A stretch of 45,758 bases of DNA. Origin: CAZNNH01 sp964574335. GTDB taxonomy: Bacteria; Acidobacteriota; Vicinamibacteria; Fen-336. The translations under genes and the position numbers were made by a program. A model generated the notes under the pieces. That model was not told the DNA's origin. It did no database searches and saw only the letters and a program-made list of their open reading frames with translations. The stretch's first letter is position 1; every line of letters starts with the position of its first letter. Of this stretch, positions 7,750-15,172 are shown in pieces. The stretch is from NCBI GenBank assembly GCA_964574335.1, contig CAZNNH010000035.1, positions 1 through 45,758 of the forward strand, written 5' to 3'.

Positions 7750-8565
7750 TCAGATCCCGAGCTCCCGGTCGTCGGGAACCGCGCGCAGCAAGCTCGCCGC
7801 CACCGCCACGTAGTGCAGGGGCTCGCCGGCGATGGACCGGCGGTGCCGATAGCGACGGTAGGCCTCGATCCGGATCACACCGAGCTGGGTGAGCTTTCGA
7901 ACGAGCCCCGCGAACCCGCTCTTGTCCCGCTCGTCCAGGAAGGTCTCCTTGATGTTGAAGGCCACCCAGCCGGGGGTGTGGAGCAGGCCCAGCGCAGCCG
8001 TGAAGGCACCCGGCGGAGTGTCGCCGAACCCTAGGGTGGCCACGGCGGTCAGGCAGTTGAGCCCGGCGGCCCGTAGCCGGTTCGTGGTGGGCTGATCCAG
8101 ACGGGTCATGTCGGCCACGATATAGTCGGTGTAGATGCCGGGTCGATCCCGAAAGGCCGCCTTGCGCGCCTGGGGAATGATGTCGACGCCGACCACCGCG
8201 CCGATCCCTCGGGCTCGCAGCTCGTCGGCCACCATGCCGTTGCCGGCCCCCAGGTCGAGCACCCTCAGCTCCGAAGCCGAGACCCCATGGTCCCGAAGGA
8301 CCCCGGCGAGCTGCCCGACCACCCGGGACGGCGAGCAACAGTGGAGCTGCTCGTAGAAGATCTGCTCGTACAGGCCGGGCAGGTCGTAGATCTCCCCATA
8401 GTCGTGGAACCGGATCCGGCGTGGTCGCCCGTCCACCGTCACCTCGCACCACTCCTGGTCCTGCGACAGACGCCGCTTCGCTTCGGGCAGGCGAATCGAT
8501 TCCACCTGACAGCGGATCTGCGACAGGCGGTCGCGCCAGACGGGTTGAGGGACAGGCGTTTCCAT
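7750..8565 (-). CDS. class I SAM-dependent methyltransferase
   Basis: A 271-residue Rossmann-fold methyltransferase. Motif I is VLDLGAGNGMVADEL (residues 102-116), followed by the acidic residue at the end of strand 2 (VVGVDII) and a motif II-like IVADMTRL. The C-terminal part (WVAFNIKETFLDE) resembles methyltransferases acting on small molecules. The ATG at 8565 has AAGGAG at 6-base spacing, so upstream in-frame codons are not used. It is the first gene of the operon with the MarR regulator and the quaternary-amine transporter, and could methylate an amine to make or modify a compatible solute. That substrate is inferred only from neighbours. Confidence 0.8.
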   Translation of the reverse strand: METPVPQPVWRDRLSQIRCQVESIRLPEAKRRLSQDQEWCEVTVDGRPRRIRFHDYGEIYDLPGLYEQIFYEQLHCCSPSRVVGQLAGVLRDHGVSASELRVLDLGAGNGMVADELRARGIGAVVGVDIIPQARKAAFRDRPGIYTDYIVADMTRLDQPTTNRLRAAGLNCLTAVATLGFGDTPPGAFTAALGLLHTPGWVAFNIKETFLDERDKSGFAGLVRKLTQLGVIRIEAYRRYRHRRSIAGEPLHYVAVAASLLRAVPDDRELGI

Positions 8566-8600
8566 GGGTGACTCCTTGGGCTGTGGGGGTGTTGCGACGA

Positions 8601-8614
8601 CATGTGGCCACATG
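8601..8614. promoter_or_regulatory. perfect 14-bp palindrome, candidate MarR operator
   Basis: CATGTGGCCACATG is its own reverse complement. It lies just downstream of the -10 box of the minus-strand promoter, at about +5 to +18, where a bound repressor would block transcription. The operon encodes a MarR regulator, whose family binds short palindromes. The pairing is inference. Confidence 0.5.
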
Positions 8615-8624
8615 GCCAACCCAG

Positions 8625-8653
8625 AATATACATTGAGCCGATTGCATTGTCCA
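8625..8653 (-). promoter_or_regulatory. sigma70-type promoter of the compatible-solute operon
   Basis: On the minus strand, TGGACA (8653-8648, 5 of 6 to TTGACA) and TATATT (8630-8625, 5 of 6 to TATAAT) are separated by exactly 17 bases. The predicted transcript starts near 8618 and reaches the methyltransferase ATG at 8565 after about 50 bases. This is the best promoter match in the window. Confidence 0.65.
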
Positions 8654-8843
8654 CGGCCGACACTCCCAGAGAACCAGCATCCTGCAGGTCCAAACTGCGC
8701 CCATGCAAGAGGTTGCGGTTGCACCTCCCGCAGGCTTCCCACGTCCACTTGATTTGAGTACGATGTAAATTCATCCTTGGGGCGGCACCCGATCCCCGAC
8801 AAAGCGGGACCGCGAGCCGCCACGGTCTCGAAGGAGGCTGCTC

Positions 8844-9137
8844 ATGATCCGGCTGAGCGCTCAGGCGCAGGAGGTGATCGAGCGGATCCGGCTCAAGCGA
8901 GAAGCGCCGGACGGCGTGGGCCTGAAGCTGATCAAGGGCACGCGTGGGGAGCTGGCACTGATGCTGGCGGCGGTACGACCTGGGGACCTCACCGTGCCGA
9001 GCGCCGAAAAGCCGCTGCTGGTCGTGGACGTCGAGATCGCCTCCGAGCTCCGGGGCTGCACCCTCGACGTGCGCGCCGGACGCGGCAACGACGAGATCCC
9101 GGCCTTCGTGCTCCGCAGCCCGTTCGCCGACGTCTAG
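8844..9137 (+). CDS. IscA/HesB-fold protein lacking the cluster-binding cysteines
   Basis: A 97-residue protein aligning over its length with A-type carriers of iron-sulfur assembly: LSAQAQEVIERI, GVGLKLIKGTRGELALML, then LLVVDVEIASELRGCTLDV and DEIPAFVLRSPFA. In IscA-type proteins three cysteines (one after the GxSG loop, two near the C-terminus) bind the cluster. Here the loop is GTRGEL without Cys, the tail has none, and the single Cys (residue 72) is elsewhere. It is therefore unlikely to carry a cluster in the standard way. GGAGG precedes the ATG at 6-base spacing. It lies 174 bases before the EgtD-like gene, which leads into the desulfurase fusion, so a sulfur-related role is plausible but unproven. 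Confidence 0.7.
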   Translation: MIRLSAQAQEVIERIRLKREAPDGVGLKLIKGTRGELALMLAAVRPGDLTVPSAEKPLLVVDVEIASELRGCTLDVRAGRGNDEIPAFVLRSPFADV

Positions 9138-9311
9138 CGCCAGGCACCACAGGTATCGGTTGCGCGGGACACGGCGCTGTCATGGGGTGGGTTGACCGCG
9201 GCCGCCCGGCCCACTAGGCTGCAGAGAATCATAGCCAGAGGGCCGATCGGCGGATCCTTGTCTGCGTTCGGGGGCGAATACACTGATTCGACACGCACCG
9301 GGAGGTGACTC

Positions 9312-10370
9312 TTGCAGCTAGCCGAGATCAGCGCCGGGAAGAGACTGGTCGCGGGCTTCGAGAGTGCGGTGGAGATGGACCAGAGCGTCCTGATCCGGAC
9401 CTCGTGGCGGTCCGGCGCCACCCTCGAGCTCGCCCAGAGCGTCGCCCAGGGCCTCGCCCGACGGCCACGCAGGCTCGAGTACCGCTTCCTTTACGATGCC
9501 CGGGGCAGCGCGCTGTTCGAGCAGATCACCGAGCAGCCCGAGTACTACCCGACCCGCACCGAGGCGTCGATCCTGCGCCGCTTCTCCCACGAGATCCGTA
9601 GCGAGACCGGTCCCGTCACCCTGCTCGAGCTGGGCTCGGGAAGCTCGGACAAGACCCACCACCTGATCGAGGCCTATCTGGCCCGTGACGAGGAGCAGTG
9701 CTACGTGCCGGTGGACGTGAGCGAGGCGGCGCTCCGCCAGGCGGCCGCCGAGGTGGGCCGCCGCCACACGGGCGTCCAGGTGGTGAGCGTCCACGGCACC
9801 TACGAGATGGCGATGCGGCTGCTGGGACGCGCCGCACCGGCGCTGGTGGTGTTCCTGGGCAGCTCGATCGGCAACTTCTCCAATGCCGAGGAGCGGCGGT
9901 TCTGGAACGCGGTGGCCCGCGAGATGCCGGAGGGGAGCTTCTTCCTGCTCGGGGTGGACCTGGTCAAGGACCCGGAGCTGCTGAACGCCGCCTACAACGA
10001 CGCCGCCGGGATCACGGCCGCCTTCACACGGAACCTGTTCGTGCGGATGAACCGCGAGCTCGGCTCGGGTCTCGACACCCGGGCGATCCGACACCAGGCC
10101 CGCTACGTCCCGGAGCGCCAGAGGGTCGAGATCCACGCCCGCTTCGAGCGAGCGCAGACCCTCTCGGTTCTACCGCTGCGGCGGCGCTTTCGGATCGCCG
10201 CCGGCGAGCCGGTGCTGCTCGAGATCAGCCGCAAGTACCAGCTCCCTGCGCTGACCGATCGACTGGCGGGCCACGGCTTTGCCGTCCGCCGCGTGTTCAC
10301 GGACGAGCGGGACTGGTTCGCGCTGCTGTTGCTGCAGCGGAGCGGTCCGGCCGGAAGGCACGGGCGTTGA
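9312..10370 (+). CDS. egtD: EgtD-like histidine N-alpha-methyltransferase
   Basis: A 352-residue member of the EgtD/DUF2260 family, which trimethylates histidine to hercynine with SAM, the first step of ergothioneine synthesis. Characteristic segments: RRLEYRFLYDARGSALFEQIT, EYYPTRTEASIL, SAM motif LLELGSGSSDKT, YVPVDVSEAAL, VVFLGSSIGNF, FLLGVDLVKD and AYNDAAGITAAFTRN. These match the family in order and length. The start is TTG at 9312 with a near-perfect GGGAGGTGA six bases upstream; no better start exists. Its TGA overlaps the TTG start of the next gene (TTGA), so the two are translationally coupled. No EgtB-type sulfoxide synthase is in the window. Histidine specificity is assumed from the family, not shown here. 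Confidence 0.85.
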   Translation: MQLAEISAGKRLVAGFESAVEMDQSVLIRTSWRSGATLELAQSVAQGLARRPRRLEYRFLYDARGSALFEQITEQPEYYPTRTEASILRRFSHEIRSETGPVTLLELGSGSSDKTHHLIEAYLARDEEQCYVPVDVSEAALRQAAAEVGRRHTGVQVVSVHGTYEMAMRLLGRAAPALVVFLGSSIGNFSNAEERRFWNAVAREMPEGSFFLLGVDLVKDPELLNAAYNDAAGITAAFTRNLFVRMNRELGSGLDTRAIRHQARYVPERQRVEIHARFERAQTLSVLPLRRRFRIAAGEPVLLEISRKYQLPALTDRLAGHGFAVRRVFTDERDWFALLLLQRSGPAGRHGR

Positions 10371-13300
10371 GCTCGACGGAGCTCCGCGACGGCCTGTGCG
10401 GCATCTGCCCGGCCGGCTGCTGGGTCCGGGCCGAGATCGAGGACGGGCGTCTCGGGGCGGTGCAGGCGCAGCCAGGGCACCCGCTCGGGACCATCTGCCG
10501 GATCGGGCAACGCTCGGCCGAGGTGGTCCACGACCCAAAGCGCCTGCTCTACCCCCAGAAGCGGGTCGGACCCAAGGGGAGCTACCAGTTCGAGAGGATC
10601 TCCTGGGACGAGGCCTTCGGCATCATCGTGGATCGGCTACGGACGCTGAAGCGGGAGAGCGGTCCGGAGAGCACCGCCATCTACACCGGTCGCGGCAGCT
10701 TCGACATGGCGATGTGCGACCTCTTCCAGCCGGAAGGGGTGGCCGTCTCCTCGGCGTCCAGCGTGCTGTTCCCGTTCGGCTCGCCCAACACGCTCGGGGT
10801 CGGCGCGCTGTGCTACGTCTCGTTTGCGATGATCGCGCCCCACGTGACGCTGGGCGAGATGTACATCACCATGGACACCGAGATCGACTCCGCCGAGCTG
10901 ATCGTGGTGTGGGGGGCCAACCCCGCCACCGATTCGCCGCCGCTGTCCCACCGACAGATCCTGGCGGCACGCCAGCGCGGTGCCGAGGTGGTGGTGATCG
11001 ACCCACGCCGAACCGAGACCTGCGTCCAGGCGGACGCCGAGTGGATCCCGCTGCGGCCCGGCACCGACGGAGCACTGGCGCTCGGTCTGATCCACGTGCT
11101 GCTCGAGGAGGAGCTCCACGACGAACGGTTCGCCAGGGACTGGACCGTCGGCTTCGACGGGCTTTCACAGATGGTCCAGCACTATCGGCCGGAGGTGGTG
11201 GAGCGGATCACCGGCGTTCCGGCCTCCAAGGTCCGGTCGCTGGCGCGGCGGATCGCCTCGGCGCGCGGCGCCTGTCCGGTGATGTACTCCGGGCTCGAGT
11301 ACTCGGACTCCGGGGTCCAGGCGATCCGGGCGGTCCTGATCCTGTGGGCGCTGGCGGGCCAGCTCGACGTCCCTGGCGGCCTGGTGATCCGAATGCGCGA
11401 GAACGTGTTCCCGCAGAACCGATCCGGGCTGATCGCCAACCCGGACCTGCGGCGGGCTCTCGGACGCGACCGGTTCCCCGTCTACTCCATGTATCGGGGC
11501 GAGTCGCACGCCATCGCCCTCCCCAAGGCGGTGCTCGAAGGCGACCCCTACCGGATCCGCGGGCTCCTGATCCTGGGGGGCTCGATCATCACCTCGTGGC
11601 CGCAGCCGGAGCTGTGGAAACGGACCCTGGCCGCCCTGGATCTGCTGGTCTGCATCGACCGCTATCCCACCGCCGAGGCCGCCTACGCCGACATCCTGCT
11701 GCCCGCCGCCACCGGCTACGAGATCACCTCGTACATGCGCTACGGGCCGCTGTTCAAGATCCGCGAGCGGCTGGTCGAGCCGCAAGGGGAGGCCCGCAAC
11801 GACTTTCTGATCCTGGCCGAGCTGGCAGCGCGGCTGGGGTATGGCCATCTCTACCCCCAGACGGAGGAGCAGGTCCTACGCCACGCCCTGGCCGGGACAC
11901 CGTTCACGCTCGAGGAGGTCCGCGCCGCCGGCGGCTCGGTCCAGGTCGACTCGGCCATGATGCAGTACCGGAAGTGGGAGAAGGGGCTGCTCCGGCGGGA
12001 CGGGCAGGCCGGGTTCAGCACTCCCACCGGCAAGCTCGAGATCGCCTCGACGGTCCTGGCCGAGCACGGCTACCAGCCGCTCCCGGCCTATACCGAGCCG
12101 GGCGAGGGCCCCTTGAGCCAGCCGGCGCTGGCCGAGCGCTTCCCCCTGGTCTTCAACTCCGGCAGCCGCACCCACTACGACTTCCGGTCCCAGCACCACG
12201 GTGTGCCGGGCCTGGCCCGGCACCTGCCAGAGCCGTTCGTGGTGATGAACACCCAGGACGCCGCGGAGCGAGCGATCAGCGACGGGGATCTGGTCGAGGT
12301 GAGCACGTCGCGCGGCCGGCAGAGGTTCGCCGCGCGGGTCACCGAAGACATCGTCCGCGGGGCGGTGGACGCCGCCATGGGCGGCGGTGGTCCACTGGGG
12401 TCGAAGGCCTGGAAGGAGTGCAACGTCAACGAGCTCACCGACATCCAGCGCTTCGACCCGATCTCGGGATTCCCCGTCTACAAGACGCTGCTGTGCCAGG
12501 TGGAGAAGGTCGAGGCCCGCGAAGGCGGTGAGGCCCGGCCCGCCGGCGCCGTGGAGGAGACACCGCGGGTGGCGCCGGCGCCCGCGCCGCCGGCACGTCG
12601 GGTGTATCTCGACAACAGCGCCACCACGCCGGTCGCCTCGGCGGTGGTGGAGGCGATGCGACCCTTCTTCGAAGAGGCCTACGGCAACCCCTCGAGCATC
12701 CACACCCAGGGGGGTCGGGCCCGCGACGCGGTGGAGGCAGCCCGGCGCACCCTCGCCCACCTGCTCAACTGCACCGCACGACGGATCGTGTTCACCGGCA
12801 GCGGCTCCGAGTCGGACAACCTGGCGATCAAGGGCGCGGCCCTGGCCGGGCGCGAGCGGGGACGGCACCTCGTGACCTCCGCCATCGAGCACCCGGCCGT
12901 GCTCGCGACCTGTCGGGCGCTCCAGGCCCAGGGCTTCGAGCTGACCGTCCTGGAGGTGGATGGCGACGGCCGGGTCGACCCCGAGCGGCTGCGGCGGGTC
13001 CTGCGGGACGACACGGTGCTGGTCTCGATCATGATGGCCAACAACGAGCTCGGGACGCTGCAGCCGATCGCCGAGCTTTGCCGCCTGGCCCGGGAGCGGG
13101 GCGCGCTCTTCCACACCGACGCGGTCCAGGCCTTCGCCAAGGTGCCGATCGACGTCGTCGAGCTGGGAGTCGACCTGCTCTCGATCTCGGCCCACAAGAT
13201 CCACGGCCCCAAGGGAGTCGGCGTCCTCTACGTGCGGAGCGGCGTGGACCTGGTCCGCCAGACCGACGGCGGAGGCCACGAGCGGGGGCTGCGGGCGGGG

Positions 13301-13759
13301 ACCGAGAACGTCCCTGGCATCGTCGGCCTGGCCAAGGCCGCCGAGCTCGCCGACCACCGCCTCCGCCACGGTGCAATGGCAGCGGTTCTCCGGCTGCGTG
13401 ACCGCCTGGAGCAGGGCGTGATCGAGATCGTGGCCGGCGCCCACCGCAACGGTCACCCGGAAGAGCGCCTCCCCAACGTCCTCAACATGACGCTCCCCGG
13501 CATCCGCGGCGAGTCGCTGGTCTTCGCGATGGATCGGCGCGGGGTGGCGTTCTCTTCGGGCTCCGCCTGCCGATCCGGCCACCCCGAGCCCTCGCACGTG
13601 CTGAAGGCGATCGGCCTCAGCGACGAGGAGGCCCACTGCTCGGTCCGCCTCTCGTTCTCGGCCGATACCACGGCCGAGGACGTCGACTACACGCTCGCCT
13701 GCCTCTCCGAGATCGTCCGCGACACCAGCAGCGGGATCCGCTTCGTCTCCTGCCGCTAG
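10367..13759 (+). CDS. molybdopterin/[4Fe-4S] oxidoreductase fused to a NifS/IscS-type cysteine desulfurase
   Basis: A 1130-residue two-enzyme fusion. Residues 1-715 are a complete cytoplasmic (no Tat signal) DMSO-reductase-superfamily subunit. The [4Fe-4S] motif is C11-x2-C14-x3-C18-x25-C44. A likely molybdenum-ligand cysteine is C149 in SPNTLGVGALCYVS. Pterin-binding segments include VVWGANPATDSPP and DPRRTETC, and a C-terminal Molydop_binding domain contains FNSGSRTHYDFRSQHHG. A Pro/Ala linker follows (about 716-743). Residues 745-1130 are a full class V desulfurase: YLDNSATTP, GSESDNLAIKGA, PLP lysine K944 in SAHKIHGPKG, and catalytic C1068 in SSGSACRSGHPEPSHVL. TTG at 10367 overlaps the egtD-like stop, with GGAAGG eight bases upstream. 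The fusion may load sulfur onto Mo or onto a product. Both halves look catalytically intact; substrate unknown. Confidence 0.9.
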   Translation: MSSTELRDGLCGICPAGCWVRAEIEDGRLGAVQAQPGHPLGTICRIGQRSAEVVHDPKRLLYPQKRVGPKGSYQFERISWDEAFGIIVDRLRTLKRESGPESTAIYTGRGSFDMAMCDLFQPEGVAVSSASSVLFPFGSPNTLGVGALCYVSFAMIAPHVTLGEMYITMDTEIDSAELIVVWGANPATDSPPLSHRQILAARQRGAEVVVIDPRRTETCVQADAEWIPLRPGTDGALALGLIHVLLEEELHDERFARDWTVGFDGLSQMVQHYRPEVVERITGVPASKVRSLARRIASARGACPVMYSGLEYSDSGVQAIRAVLILWALAGQLDVPGGLVIRMRENVFPQNRSGLIANPDLRRALGRDRFPVYSMYRGESHAIALPKAVLEGDPYRIRGLLILGGSIITSWPQPELWKRTLAALDLLVCIDRYPTAEAAYADILLPAATGYEITSYMRYGPLFKIRERLVEPQGEARNDFLILAELAARLGYGHLYPQTEEQVLRHALAGTPFTLEEVRAAGGSVQVDSAMMQYRKWEKGLLRRDGQAGFSTPTGKLEIASTVLAEHGYQPLPAYTEPGEGPLSQPALAERFPLVFNSGSRTHYDFRSQHHGVPGLARHLPEPFVVMNTQDAAERAISDGDLVEVSTSRGRQRFAARVTEDIVRGAVDAAMGGGGPLGSKAWKECNVNELTDIQRFDPISGFPVYKTLLCQVEKVEAREGGEARPAGAVEETPRVAPAPAPPARRVYLDNSATTPVASAVVEAMRPFFEEAYGNPSSIHTQGGRARDAVEAARRTLAHLLNCTARRIVFTGSGSESDNLAIKGAALAGRERGRHLVTSAIEHPAVLATCRALQAQGFELTVLEVDGDGRVDPERLRRVLRDDTVLVSIMMANNELGTLQPIAELCRLARERGALFHTDAVQAFAKVPIDVVELGVDLLSISAHKIHGPKGVGVLYVRSGVDLVRQTDGGGHERGLRAGTENVPGIVGLAKAAELADHRLRHGAMAAVLRLRDRLEQGVIEIVAGAHRNGHPEERLPNVLNMTLPGIRGESLVFAMDRRGVAFSSGSACRSGHPEPSHVLKAIGLSDEEAHCSVRLSFSADTTAEDVDYTLACLSEIVRDTSSGIRFVSCR

Positions 13760-13781
13760 CCCGCCGCCCAGCCGCCAGCCA

Positions 13782-14399
13782 CTAGGCGATGGCGGTTGGA
13801 GCGGGGACCAGGTCCATCGCCTCACGGATCGTCTCGACGCGGTCGTTGTCGAAGAGCCGGCCGACCATCCCGGCCCGTCGAGCGCCGTCGACGTTCTCGG
13901 CCACGTCGTCGAGGAAGAGGCAGTCGCTGGGCTCGCTTCCGATCAGCTCGGCTGCCGTCAGGAAGATCTCGGGTGAGGGCTTGTGAAGGCCAAGCTCGTA
14001 GGAGAAGAAGTTGTGGTCGGTGGCCCGGAAGAAGTGAGGGAACTTGCGCTCGATCGCGAGCTGGTTGTAGGGGGCCAGGTTGCTGAGGACGCAGACGGTC
14101 CTCCGTTGCTGCCGCGCCCGCTCGAGCAGGGCCCAGCCGGGTGGGTTGATGCTGTAGTTGTCCATCCAGGCACCGATCCAGTCCTCGTAGTCCAACCCTG
14201 GCAGCAGCGGCGCCATGGTCCGGCCGAAGAACTCCTCTCCGGCGACCTTCCCGGTCTCGACGTCGTGCACGACCGGGGCCCGGAAGTAGGGGACCAACCT
14301 CTCCGGCTCTTGTCCCGTCCGGCGGGAGAGCTCGCGGGCGAGACGGGCGAAGTCGAACTCGATCAGGACGCCCCCGACGTCGAAGATGATGGTCTTCAC
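13782..14399 (-). CDS. HAD-superfamily subfamily IA phosphatase (YihX-like)
   Basis: A 205-residue haloacid-dehalogenase-fold hydrolase, probably a small-molecule phosphatase. Motif I is IIFDVGGVL with nucleophile Asp7; the usual second Asp is Gly, as in YihX-type and epoxide-hydrolase-like members. Motif II is CVLSNLA, motif III lysine lies in GLHKPSPEIF, and motif IV is LFLDDVAENVDGARRAGM. The GTG start at 14399 is preceded by AGGAGG at good spacing; upstream in-frame codons are not coding-like. It converges on the Mo-desulfurase fusion with 22 bases between stops, so it is not in that operon. Substrate cannot be predicted. Confidence 0.88.
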   Translation of the reverse strand: MKTIIFDVGGVLIEFDFARLARELSRRTGQEPERLVPYFRAPVVHDVETGKVAGEEFFGRTMAPLLPGLDYEDWIGAWMDNYSINPPGWALLERARQQRRTVCVLSNLAPYNQLAIERKFPHFFRATDHNFFSYELGLHKPSPEIFLTAAELIGSEPSDCLFLDDVAENVDGARRAGMVGRLFDNDRVETIREAMDLVPAPTAIA

Positions 14400-14560
14400 G
14401 GTACCTCCTGGCCGCAGTGTCGCCGAAGCACCCGGTTTGGCCCAAACTCGGCGCCTGCCCACTCGCGATGGTTGTCCACGAGGCGCCAGCAAAGGCCAGC
14501 CGCGGAGGCGGTGGCGCCGGCGCGGAGGGCGACCCCTCCCTCGCGCAGTGAGAAGGCACC

Positions 14561-14971
14561 TCAGGGGCAGGCACAGGGCGGGCAACCGCCGTCGAGAACC
14601 ACCCGCCACTGGCCGTCCGTCTCCAGCCGCCAGGTGGACACGAACACCGGGCCGGTGCTGACGGCGAGGGTCCCGTCCCCGATCACCTCGACGCGCTCCG
14701 GCGCCCACGAGAACGGGGCCTGGGGCCCGTCGAAGTAGGCCTTCCAGCCGAGGGCGACCTCGGCGCGCCCGCGGCGCACCGTGTCTCCCAGGAACACGGC
14801 CTGCTCCGAAACGAAGGTGGCGAAGGCGGCGTGGTCCCGGTCGGCCATGGCCTTCGCGAACGCAGTCTCGCGTCCCCGCACCTGGGCGGCCAGGTCCTCC
14901 ACACTCTGGGCTGGGGCCGCTGCAGGGGCCAGCGCGATCAGGGCCAGCAGCAGTGGAGTCCGTTGCATCAT
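14561..14971 (-). CDS. small exported NTF2/SnoaL-like (DUF4440) protein
   Basis: A 136-residue protein with a signal peptide (MMQRTPLLLALIALAPAAAPA, cleavage near AQS) followed by an NTF2-like cone fold: ETAFAKAMADRDHAAF, FVSEQAVFLGDTVRRGRAEV, GWKAYFDGP and VSTWRLETDGQWRVVLDGG. DUF4440 members are mostly functionally unassigned ligand-binding or enzyme-like domains. The protein ends in CPPCACP, a short cysteine cluster that could bind metal or form a disulfide. AAGGAG lies 5 bases before the paired ATG codons. It is divergent from the NtrC-like regulator across a 201-base gap in which I see only a weak TATGAT box near 15059. Confidence 0.8.
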   Translation of the reverse strand: MMQRTPLLLALIALAPAAAPAQSVEDLAAQVRGRETAFAKAMADRDHAAFATFVSEQAVFLGDTVRRGRAEVALGWKAYFDGPQAPFSWAPERVEVIGDGTLAVSTGPVFVSTWRLETDGQWRVVLDGGCPPCACP

Positions 14972-15172
14972 CGATTCTCCTTCGGTCTGTGTCCAGCCGC
15001 CGCGACTAGGGTCCTCTTGCAGCTCGGCACGGGCGGAACTCCTTTCGTCTCGGTGGCCTATGATAGCGCCGGCGGTTGTCGAGCCGCCGGACGCTCGATC
15101 GAGCGGGGCCCCCCGGTCTCATCCGCCGTCGGTGTGCACTGCGCCTAGGTCGGGTGTCAGAATGCCATCGTC

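Noticed and set aside
9181..9300. TTGACC and TTGTCT -35-like boxes before the egtD-like gene
   Set aside because: The matching -10 hexamers (TAGGCT at 17 bp, TACACT at 15 bp) are poor in sequence or spacing. A promoter is likely in this gap but I cannot place it.
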